Shown here: positions 34,791-41,943 of the stretch, piece after piece
Numbering within the stretch: the first letter of the stretch is position 1
Layout: each line of letters opens with the position of its first letter
DNA from: Chryseobacterium cheonjiense
Lineage (GTDB): Bacteria; Bacteroidota; Bacteroidia; Flavobacteriales; Weeksellaceae
Direction of reading: 5' to 3'
NCBI RefSeq assembly: GCF_012927265.1
Contig: NZ_JABBGF010000001.1
Span: 1,982,502-2,046,501 of the forward strand
Length of the DNA stretch: 64,000 nt
Made by a program: the position numbers and the translations under genes
Notes under the pieces: model-generated
The model's database searches: none
What the model was told of the DNA's origin: nothing
What the model saw: only the letters and a program-made list of their open reading frames with translations

Positions 34791-36962
34791 TTATTGGATA
34801 ACTTTCACAAACACTCCAATCACTTTAAAATTCAACGTTTCTTCGTCCCTTAAAACAATTGGCTCATAAGATTTTGTAGATAAGGGTTTCAAGATAATCT
34901 CTTCATGATGCCATCCTTCTTCATCAACTGCTTTTTTACTTGAGTATTTTTTTATGGTATAATGAGCTCCGGTTTCACTGTCAAAAATATCACTGCCTTC
35001 AACCAAAATAATTAAACCATTTCTACTTCCTCCTGTATATTTCCTAAAAAGACAAAAACTACCATTAGGAATTACTTTATTCATTGATTCTCCCACAACT
35101 TTACAGATAAAATAATCTTGTGGCGAACTTAAATCCGGAACTTCAATAAATTTTGAATCTCTTACCGCCTGAAGATCAGAAAAATTACCGGCAGCGATTT
35201 CTAAATCATAAAAAGGAACAGTATGTTCATTAGGCTCATCTAAAATCTTTAATAAATTTTCTTGTTTAATTTTTTCCTGATATATCGGAATGAATTGAGA
35301 AAAATACTTGCGTAAATTAGGATTACAAACATAGATATATGTCCCCTCAATTCCTCTTAACAAAATCGTTTTGTAGATATTAATAACAAAATCTAACAAA
35401 ACTTTAGAATCTTTAATGGAGTTTTTTCCATTTTTATCTTTGTATCTATCTTTATAGACTATGAATTCCTGATTTTCAAAATCATAATCAAGCTCAGGTC
35501 CAATAATAACCCCTGCGTAATTGAGATCATACCCCTGTGTTGTATGGATACATCCTACTTCATTTATGGCATTGGTAGAATTGACCCAATCTTTATCAGT
35601 ACTGTTCCACTGCAAAAAAGTATCCTCTATAACAATATCAAACTTGGATTTATCATTTTTAGAAATCCATTCCCAAGCAAAACCAGCAACCATTCTTGAT
35701 AACTTTTCCTCTTTTTCTTTTAACTGTATTTGATGCACCATTTCATTAAGATTATCAAATAGTTTAAGATCGTAAAAGCCAATATTGATTTTTGGTATAA
35801 TACTGTTTATATTTTCATCAAATAACTGATGGATTAGTTTAACATAATTATTTCCACCTTTTACCCGAAATTGGGTTAATAGTTTTTCATTTCTTGTCGT
35901 TGGAAGATTTTTTAGATCATAAAAACTTTCTTTTGTTACATCAGAAGGCTTAATAGACTGGAACTGGTCATAAAAAATTATGGACTTTTTACTTTGTAAT
36001 TGTACCCAGTCTAATTCCGAAGAAGTATTTTTATCAAGACCTAAAGCTTCAGAATTCTTATCAAAAGTTCCAAAATAGGAACCTAAATTCACTCTTCTTC
36101 GCAAACGATGACCTTCATCTACAATTAGCAAATCATATTTTTGCTTTACAATTTCGGAAGGTCCAATGACCATTTTACTTGAGAGCCCTTTTATATTTTT
36201 AAAGACATTAGAAATAGTCTGGCGAAAAGAAGCCATGGGAATGACAAGAGCCATGCTTAACTCGCCATATTTTTGTTTTACCAATTCTAATAAATGAAAA
36301 ATATCTTTATCATTTTCATCAAAATCTGATTCATTAAAATCATCCAGATTTGTTTTTAAAAGTTTAAATAAGAAAATAGCTAAAATAGATTTACCCGTTC
36401 CCGCACCTCCTTGTATAAGACTAACTTTTGCATTATCATCAAGAAGGCAATTCAGAATCATTCTAAGTCCCTTTATCTGTTCCCTTGATAAAGATTTATA
36501 AGGTGAATATTTGAATAAATCAGAATTATCAATATCGTGAAGATAATGTCTAGCAATACCTAAGGTTTTTAATTCCCCCCAAATGTTCTTAAACAATTCC
36601 CAATAGATTTCTTTTTGCTGATAATATTGATGATTGGAAATACCTAGATTACCATTTTGCAGAGAATACGTTCCATCTGCAGAAATATATTTAATAAGAT
36701 TCGATTCAACATCTAAAGTTGCAGATTTATTAAACTTATCACTTAAAATTAAATTGACAGTATTTAATCTCTGCTTTCTTTCACTTTTAGAATGTGTTTT
36801 TAATCTGCTGAGAACATCTGTTGTTTCACCTACATAAGCCTCTTTAGTTTTATTCTCTTCTAAAAAATAGACGAGTGGCCAGTTAAGAAAATCTCTATGA
36901 TTATCAATTATTTCAGATTCCAGATTATTGTCAAAAGGATATTGTCGAATAGAAAAGTTCAT
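34791..36962 (-). CDS. GIY-YIG nuclease / DUF2075 helicase / S24 peptidase fusion
   Basis: A 723-residue three-part protein. Residues 29-100 form a GIY-YIG nuclease (VYFL, AYVGET, arginine at 53 and Glu86 as likely catalytic residue). Residues 160-580 form a DUF2075 (Schlafen group 3-like) superfamily 1 helicase: Walker A GGAGTGKS (185-192), Walker B LLIVDEGH (278-285), QFRVKGG near 364 and TTQGYDLNYAGV later. The end is an S24/LexA-type peptidase with GESMNKVIPNG (Ser626) and YTIKKY (Lys671). A LexA-type bond, Ala591-Gly592 in EIAAGNFS, lies 34 residues before the serine, the same distance as in LexA. A MazG-like gene ends 15 bases upstream on the same strand. The probable role is antiviral or DNA damage response. 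Confidence 0.85.
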   Translation of the reverse strand: MNFSIRQYPFDNNLESEIIDNHRDFLNWPLVYFLEENKTKEAYVGETTDVLSRLKTHSKSERKQRLNTVNLILSDKFNKSATLDVESNLIKYISADGTYSLQNGNLGISNHQYYQQKEIYWELFKNIWGELKTLGIARHYLHDIDNSDLFKYSPYKSLSREQIKGLRMILNCLLDDNAKVSLIQGGAGTGKSILAIFLFKLLKTNLDDFNESDFDENDKDIFHLLELVKQKYGELSMALVIPMASFRQTISNVFKNIKGLSSKMVIGPSEIVKQKYDLLIVDEGHRLRRRVNLGSYFGTFDKNSEALGLDKNTSSELDWVQLQSKKSIIFYDQFQSIKPSDVTKESFYDLKNLPTTRNEKLLTQFRVKGGNNYVKLIHQLFDENINSIIPKINIGFYDLKLFDNLNEMVHQIQLKEKEEKLSRMVAGFAWEWISKNDKSKFDIVIEDTFLQWNSTDKDWVNSTNAINEVGCIHTTQGYDLNYAGVIIGPELDYDFENQEFIVYKDRYKDKNGKNSIKDSKVLLDFVINIYKTILLRGIEGTYIYVCNPNLRKYFSQFIPIYQEKIKQENLLKILDEPNEHTVPFYDLEIAAGNFSDLQAVRDSKFIEVPDLSSPQDYFICKVVGESMNKVIPNGSFCLFRKYTGGSRNGLIILVEGSDIFDSETGAHYTIKKYSSKKAVDEEGWHHEEIILKPLSTKSYEPIVLRDEETLNFKVIGVFVKVIQ

Positions 36963-36977
36963 AAATTAATATTAATT

Positions 36978-37307
36978 CTACAATTCATTATATTTTGTTG
37001 CATTACCTCTTGATTTATCAACCGGATATTTTTCTGCATTTTTTCTAATTTTATCTAAAATAATTTCGTGAATATCTAAGTCATGCTTATTGGCTAAAAG
37101 TAAGGCATACATCAGAACATCAGCTAATTCTTCTTTAAGCTTATCAATGTTAAAATCTTCATTTTCTTTCCATAAAAATAATTCTAAAAGTTCTGAAGCC
37201 TCAACAGATAAGGCAACAGCCAGATCTTTCGAGTTATGAAATTGTTCCCAATCCCTTTCATTCCTGAATTTTATTATTTCGTTTATAAGCGTGGTCATAT
37301 TTTCCAT
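36978..37307 (-). CDS. MazG-like nucleotide pyrophosphohydrolase
   Basis: A 109-residue all-alpha NTP-PPase of the MazG superfamily, expected to hydrolyse nucleoside triphosphates to monophosphates and pyrophosphate with Mg2+. The metal-binding EExxE...ExxD pattern is visible as SVEASELLELFLW followed by KEELADVLMYALLLA. The ATG at 37307 is preferred to an in-frame TTG at 37325. Only 15 bases separate it from the helicase-nuclease fusion, so the two are an operon. In a defence setting it could deplete or clean nucleotides; alternatively it is a house-cleaning enzyme carried along. Confidence 0.88.
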   Translation of the reverse strand: MENMTTLINEIIKFRNERDWEQFHNSKDLAVALSVEASELLELFLWKENEDFNIDKLKEELADVLMYALLLANKHDLDIHEIILDKIRKNAEKYPVDKSRGNATKYNEL

Positions 37308-37783
37308 AATTTCTAACTTTATCAAAGTTTAGACTATTAAAACTAAACTCCCTTAATATGATCAAAGATATTAATAGCTTTTCACTCTTTAAAGTATTTA
37401 CAGTACTATTTGCAATCAATAGAATAGTAAATTATGCATTGAAGATCTACATTAAGTTAATATTTCGTAAAAATTGAATTATAGAATTGCAGCAACGCAT
37501 TCTGCTCGGTAAGAACAATTTTCATGGTAAAAGTTTTTTTTTCAAATATAAATAAAAAAACAATTTCAGTTTAAGGAAAACCGTAAAGATATTATGATTT
37601 ATCCAACATTACTGCCGTGATATACAATTATAAAACCACATTCCGTACAAACACTTACCCCTCAATTTGGTCATTTTCACGGATTCGCAAATCACAATTT
37701 GTCCCGAACTTTACTCTGTTATTTTAAATGAATAATAATCAGCATTCACTAACAAAAAACAAACAACCAAAAACAAAAATATC
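37308..37783. other. Intergenic region at the island border
   Basis: 476 AT-rich bases upstream of both the MazG-like operon (minus) and the lipase gene (plus). A 22-codon frame on the minus strand (37457-37525; MKIVLTEQNALLQFYNS) could be a gene stump at the island edge, but nothing else supports it. No clear promoter for the lipase was found. Confidence 0.4.
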
Positions 37784-39112
37784 ATGACAAATCCAACATT
37801 AGATGCTTATCAGCAGATATTCGGGATGGCCTGCCTTGTGGGCCGTTCCTCAGGGTACAAAGGTACCGCGAGTGAATTACAGCAACAGCTGCAGTACGAT
37901 CTTTCTTTCTACCTGAATAATGTTCCGCCAGTAACCATTCTGGGACAGACCGGTCCTTCTACCGCCGATGCTTCGGTTACCCCGGTATTGGGCAGCTGGA
38001 ACCTGGTTTGGGGACCTGCCCTGTTGCAGGAAAACAACGATGATGTTTCCGATAATGCCGTATTTGTAGCGCAGTGTGATGCCGTGGCTTTTCCGGGCGG
38101 ACCTGTAATGCCAACCTACGTCGTAGCCATTGCCGCCACCAACCCCGATTCCTTATACGACTGGGAATCTGAAGATTTTTCCGTTTCACAGGTGGTCAAT
38201 TGGAGTACCTACAATCCATCCAGTTTCAGTCCATCCGATTACAACGGTACCGATCCCTATATTTCACTCGGAACCGCTACCGGAATCAGCAATCTTCTGG
38301 GACTTACGACTGTAGAAACTGCCGCAGCTCCGGGAACCACACTTGAGCAATTCTTAAGCAGTGTGCAGCTTTCCGAAAATACTGCTGTAATTTTCTGCGG
38401 CCACAGTCTTGCGGGAGCCCTCTCTCCTACTTTGGCGCTGTATCTTACGGAACAGAAAAAACTGGAGGCTTTTAATCTTACGCTGGTGTATCCTACTGCG
38501 GGAGCCACTCCGGGAGAAACCAATTTTGCCAACCTTTTCAATACTACATTTCCCGCATTGCCATCCGGCTGGGAAAAGCAATCGCTTCCTTACCAAAGCT
38601 GGAATACGATGCACTGGAATGACCTGGATGTCGTACCTCACGCCTGGCAGAAACAGGATTTGCAACAGATAGCCGATCTTTACGGACCATCACCCAATTT
38701 CTGGACTGAAGCCTCATTGCTGGCACTTCAGACGTATGCAATCGTAGACTCTACAAAGTCGGGTGCCGTTTATACCCGGATTCAAAACAGTTCGCTGCCC
38801 GGAACGCTTCAGCATTCAATGGGAACCTCCGCAATTAATGTTCCTCCAAAATCAATACAGGATTTTGTAGAACAGCTGTTCATCCAGCATGTTGAAATGT
38901 ATTCCGGTATTCCGGCCAACGGTTCAAATCCTGAAGTTACCGGACTGATCCTTCCGCAGCCTTTGCCACCATCATCCTACACCGGAATAGTTCCGGGCAT
39001 TTCTCCCGTAACCGAAGCCGAAATGATCGCAAGAATCATTTCCCAGATCATTGGCTGGATTTCCAAACATGCCTTATCAGACATGAAATACGTAGTGAAA
39101 GAAGAAAAATAA
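37784..39112 (+). CDS. Class 3 lipase family protein
   Basis: A 442-residue alpha/beta hydrolase of the fungal-type class 3 lipase family. The nucleophile elbow is GHSLAGALSP (Ser near 207), with the usual long strand before it (NTAVIFCG). The acidic residue is likely the Asp in NDLDVVPHAW (about 286-295) and the histidine the one in FIQHVEMYSG. There is no signal peptide and no T9SS tail, so the enzyme appears cytosolic or leaves by another route. Codon use is richer in GC than in the island upstream. A strong terminator follows directly. Confidence 0.85.
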   Translation: MTNPTLDAYQQIFGMACLVGRSSGYKGTASELQQQLQYDLSFYLNNVPPVTILGQTGPSTADASVTPVLGSWNLVWGPALLQENNDDVSDNAVFVAQCDAVAFPGGPVMPTYVVAIAATNPDSLYDWESEDFSVSQVVNWSTYNPSSFSPSDYNGTDPYISLGTATGISNLLGLTTVETAAAPGTTLEQFLSSVQLSENTAVIFCGHSLAGALSPTLALYLTEQKKLEAFNLTLVYPTAGATPGETNFANLFNTTFPALPSGWEKQSLPYQSWNTMHWNDLDVVPHAWQKQDLQQIADLYGPSPNFWTEASLLALQTYAIVDSTKSGAVYTRIQNSSLPGTLQHSMGTSAINVPPKSIQDFVEQLFIQHVEMYSGIPANGSNPEVTGLILPQPLPPSSYTGIVPGISPVTEAEMIARIISQIIGWISKHALSDMKYVVKEEK

Positions 39113-39134
39113 CGCCGATATATTGATTTCATAT

Positions 39135-39171
39135 AAACCACCTGTTACGGATTTGCTGTAACGGGTGGTTT
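39135..39171 (+). terminator. Terminator of the lipase gene
   Basis: A 14-bp stem (AAACCACCTGTTAC with GTAACGGGTGGTTT) is followed by TTGCTTTT. Confidence 0.85.
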
Positions 39172-39599
39172 TGCTTTTGGTAACGATGCCTTCGAGAGCC
39201 AGGCATCGTTCCTGTACAATTCCTAGATAACATTAACACTTCAAAGGTGGCTGAGGCTCTCGAAGCCACCTCTCCTACAGACCTCAGGCATCGTTTCTGT
39301 AAAATTATTAGATAAGAGTAATACTTCAAAGGTGGCTGAGCTATTGATGGCACTCTGCCTTCGAGAACCTCAGGCGTCGTTTCTGTACAATTTTAGGTAA
39401 CAACAATGTATTAAAGGTGGCTGAGGCACTCGAAGCCACCTCTCCTACAGAACCTCAGGCATCGTTCCTGTACAATTTTAATATATCAAAGGTGGTTGAG
39501 GTATCGATGGCACTCTGCCTTCGAGAGCCTCAGGCATCGTTTCTGTACAATTCTTAGATAACAGCAATACTTCAGGGTGGCTGAGGCTCTCGAAGCCAC

Positions 39600-39899
39600 T
39601 TACCTTTCATCCGTAAGATCTTTGTAAGCAATGGCTAATGGGGGAAGAAGTTCCGGAGTACCGTTAATCAGCGCTTCTTTCTTTTTCCTGTTCCATCCCT
39701 GAATCTGTTTTTCGCGATAGAAAGCAAGATCGATCCGGTCATATTCTTCGTAATAAACCAGTTCTACCGGGAGTCTCTTTTTGGTATGGTTAGCACCTTG
39801 CCCTGTTTGGTGCTGCATGATCCTGCGGTGAAGATCATTTGTGCTGCCGGTATAATAGCTGCCGTCGGAACAGAGAAGAATATACATCCATCCTTTCAT
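39600..39899 (-). CDS. Single-domain GIY-YIG nuclease (URI/COG2827 type)
   Basis: A 99-residue endonuclease-like protein made of one GIY-YIG domain. WMYILLCSDGSYYTGSTND gives the two-strand GIY...YIG pattern (YIL, YTG), followed by RR near residue 25 and the catalytic Glu in FYREKQIQGW; the end (KKKEALINGTPELL) is usual for the URI group. I chose the ATG at 39899, since a TATCTTTG promoter box lies just upstream at 39921-39928. The stop codon touches a palindrome. The gene lies within an array of palindromes and is bracketed by direct repeats. The cellular role of this family is not established. Confidence 0.9.
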   Translation of the reverse strand: MKGWMYILLCSDGSYYTGSTNDLHRRIMQHQTGQGANHTKKRLPVELVYYEEYDRIDLAFYREKQIQGWNRKKKEALINGTPELLPPLAIAYKDLTDER

Positions 39900-39920
39900 A
39901 ATTTGTGTTTTTTGTATATC

Positions 39921-39928
39921 CAAAGATA
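39921..39928 (-). promoter_or_regulatory. -7 box for the GIY-YIG nuclease
   Basis: TATCTTTG on the minus strand matches TAnnTTTG, 21 bases before the ATG. The nuclease cassette thus carries its own promoter. Confidence 0.5.
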
Positions 39929-40208
39929 AAACTTTTGACATTATACTCTGCCTTAGAGAGCCTCAGACGTCGTTTCTGTACAATTCTTAGATAACAGCAA
40001 TACTTCAAGGTGGCTGAGGCACTCGAAGCCACCTCTCCTACAGAACCTTAGGCATCGTTCTGTACAATTCTTAGGTAACATTAACACTCCAAAGGTGGCT
40101 GAGGCACTCGAAGCCACCCCTCCTACAGAACCTCAGGCATCGTTCTCTTCAATGTTGAGATAATAGTAATACCTCAAATCTAAAGGAGGCTCTAGAAGCC
40201 ACATAAAA

Positions 40209-40232
40209 AATCTCCACCTTGAGGTGGAGATT
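40209..40232 (-). terminator. Terminator of the DUF6266 gene
   Basis: AATCTCCACC pairs perfectly with GGTGGAGATT across a four-base loop, with a T-run on the minus strand after the stem. Confidence 0.8.
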
Positions 40233-40236
40233 AGCG

Positions 40237-40878
40237 CTAAATCAACGTTAAACTGCCCAGATGGATGCTACTGGAAGCCTGGGTCTCTTCAGAATTATGA
40301 AAATAGCTCCAGACCTGAATTTCTTTTCCGGTATAGATAGCGGGAAGCGTGATGTCTGCCGTAAGAGCAGCACGTAAGGCTACCGATTCAAAAATTTCAA
40401 AGCGGTCGAGCTCTTCACAGTAGCAGACAACATTTACAGGGTCATTTTCTGAAGCATTGCCCTGTGCGAAATTATTTTCCCAGGTAAGCCTGATGATATT
40501 GCCAGTCTGCGTCACAGCAGCCACATTCTGAAAACCGGTAAGATCCCCTTTCGTAATCAGTACTTTATTGTATACCAGTTCAGGAATATCGTCCGTCATC
40601 TGTATAGCTTCACTAATGGTATACGATACAGCCATATTTACCCTTGATTTTGATCCGCTCCCCGATCCGAAATACCGGGTCTGGATATTTTTTAGCGGCT
40701 GCAGGAAACCGATGACCAGCTTAAATTTAGCCTGCTGAATCTGCTGTTTTTCACTGGGAGGCCTGCTGCTTGGTTTCGGAGTACTTCTGATGATGTCCTG
40801 TCCGCGCCAGTTTGCTCCTACAATAGTTCCTACTTTTCCTGAAAATCCGCCAAGGATTCCTTTTGTTATTCTTGCCAT
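40237..40878 (-). CDS. DUF6266 family protein
   Basis: A 213-residue protein of DUF6266, a Bacteroidota-restricted family. The start MARITKGILGGFSGKVGTIV and NWRGQDIIRSTPKPSSRPPSE carry the family pattern: a glycine-rich N terminus followed by a basic segment. The rest is beta-rich with an immunoglobulin-like flavour (about 115-213: NIIRLTWENNFAQGNA, VNVVCYCEELDRFEIF). No signal peptide or catalytic motif is visible. The function is unknown. It ends just before the palindrome array, separated by its own terminator. Confidence 0.85.
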   Translation of the reverse strand: MARITKGILGGFSGKVGTIVGANWRGQDIIRSTPKPSSRPPSEKQQIQQAKFKLVIGFLQPLKNIQTRYFGSGSGSKSRVNMAVSYTISEAIQMTDDIPELVYNKVLITKGDLTGFQNVAAVTQTGNIIRLTWENNFAQGNASENDPVNVVCYCEELDRFEIFESVALRAALTADITLPAIYTGKEIQVWSYFHNSEETQASSSIHLGSLTLI

Positions 40879-40975
40879 TTTAAATTATTTTAAAGGTTAA
40901 CGGAACGAAGATATAACGGAAACTTCATATATCAACCTGTGATGAAAAGCGTGACCGGTTTTGAAGGGAAATGCT

Positions 40976-41024
40976 TATTTTTGCACGGTTTAGCTGTTCA
41001 TTTCTTCGGGAACAGTTCCCGAAG
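40976..41024 (+). promoter_or_regulatory. Orphan promoter box followed by a strong hairpin
   Basis: TATTTTTG (40976-40983) fits the -7 consensus on the plus strand, and 20 bases further a nearly perfect inverted repeat follows (CTTCGGGAAC with GTTCCCGAAG, 41004-41024). No plus-strand gene begins before 41944. It may produce a short untranslated RNA, or the match is chance. Confidence 0.3.
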
Positions 41025-41102
41025 CAATATACAAGGATTGCAAAACCATATGCGACACCATTGTACACCATCAGACCATATAAGTTAATTTTTGAAAAAA
41101 AA

Positions 41103-41122
41103 TACCCTCATTTTCTGAGGGT
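41103..41122 (-). terminator. Terminator overlapping the HTH gene stop
   Basis: TACCCTCA pairs with TGAGGGTA over a TTTTC loop; on the minus strand a run of T follows. The TGA stop of the HTH gene lies inside the stem. Confidence 0.65.
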
Positions 41123-41370
41123 AGTGTTAAAAAAAGATTTCGGGTAAAATATCTTCCGTCCGATCCTGATATGAGGAATTTTCTGGGATTTCCTTATCCT
41201 AAATAATGTGCTGTCGCTGATATTCAGAAGTCTTTTGACATAAGCACTGTCATAGTACATCACTTCATTTTCTTTTGATTTTTTAAGATGTGCAAGGATT
41301 TCGGAAAAATTTCCAGTATAGCCTTCATTAGCTGATCTTTTGGCAACGGAGGTTGTGATTGGTTTTTCAT
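41108..41370 (-). pseudogene. Helix-turn-helix DNA-binding protein, frameshifted near its start
   Basis: On the minus strand an excisionase-like HTH_17 domain is readable (EVMYYDSAYVKRLLNISDST, then LFRIRKSQKIPHIRIGRKIF and YPKSFFNTTLRK, stop at 41108-41110). The frame stays open up to 41383 with a plausible protein start region (KPITTSVAKRSANEGYTGNF), but has no start codon there. An ATG at 41368-41370 lies one base out of frame, directly before an A5 tract; one more A would give MKKPITTSVAKRS. A single-base loss in the homopolymer is therefore likely. If translated today, only a 50-residue product from the ATG at 41260 is possible. Its role is DNA binding; the target is unknown. Confidence 0.6.
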
Positions 41371-41943
41371 ATTGTGTTCTTCTTTACATTAAAATAAAAT
41401 GGGCTTTTTTAGCTCAAACGTCAGAGATTTAATTTTATTGTGGCATTGTTGTAACCGGCATCCGGCCTGTAAAATTTCATTATTTTTATTTTAAATCCAA
41501 TACTTTTTATACGTGTATAATTTTCTTTAAAAACGTTTTTATACATTACGAACACCAGGCTGTTATGAAAATAAATTAATAATTTTTTTTAAGTCTTATA
41601 CGGGTATTTTTTTCATCATATTAAATTCATTTCATTTCCTTTGTCCGGTGACATATTTTTTCTAATTTCGCCCCGGATTTTTAAGAAAGATTCCAACCCG
41701 GAAACAAAAAAAATCATCTTTAATAATACGACACCTTTTGTCGTGTATGGGATTTAATTTTGCTGCAAACGGAATCATCCTCTTAACATCCAATCATTAA
41801 TAAAAACAATAAAACCATGATAAACCTATTCTTATCGGATCATCATCTAGTATTGCTCCGAATCTTTTTAAGAACAAAATTTCTCAGTTCTTAATAAACA
41901 CTTTTTCATTTCAACAACAACAGCTTAACCATTAACACTACGT
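41371..41943. other. Long leader and intergenic region before the T9SS gene
   Basis: 573 AT-rich bases. A TAATTTTG box at 41755-41762 is the best promoter for the gene at 41944 and would leave a leader of about 175 bases. This leader holds a 25-codon frame starting at 41818 (MINLFLSDHHLVLLRIF) and an AAGAAC...GTTCTT stem near 41870-41891. Upstream of the promoter there is a small hairpin (ACGACA...TGTCGT, about 41728-41743). Nothing else is recognisable. Confidence 0.4.

Larger units (their letters stand above)
39184..40202. repeat. Palindrome array with 85-bp period enclosing a GIY-YIG gene
   Basis: The 25-base palindrome with arms GGTGGCT and AGCCACC occurs at 39246-39270, 39416-39440, 39576-39599, 40009-40033 and 40094-40118. 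Variant copies with a longer centre lie at 39331 and 39491, a degenerate one at 40184-40202 and a CGATGCC/GGCATCG hairpin at 39184-39208. The copies are 85 bases apart (one step 75, the last step 90). Between palindromes lies a conserved linker with CCTCAGGCATCG, TTTCTGTACAATTCTTAG and ATAACAGCAATACTTCA. The GIY-YIG gene and its promoter (39600-39943) interrupt the array and are flanked by nearly identical direct repeats (39537-39599 and 39970-40033). Confidence 0.9.

Noticed and set aside
36978..37307. Toxin-antitoxin pair with the MazG-like protein
   Set aside because: MazG-type enzymes are not toxins or antitoxins, and the partner is a 723-residue multi-domain enzyme.
37977..38741. Several minus-strand open frames under the lipase gene
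   Set aside because: They mirror the lipase frame, have unusual composition and no family pattern, and overlap each other.
39129..39353. Minus-strand open frame of 74 codons in the palindrome array
   Set aside because: It is made of repeat DNA; the same applies to the frame at 39835-40032. Neither has protein-like features.
39184..40202. CRISPR-like array (regular 85-base period)
   Set aside because: The stretches between palindromes are conserved with each other instead of being unique spacers, the period includes two alternating unit types, and no cas genes are in the window.
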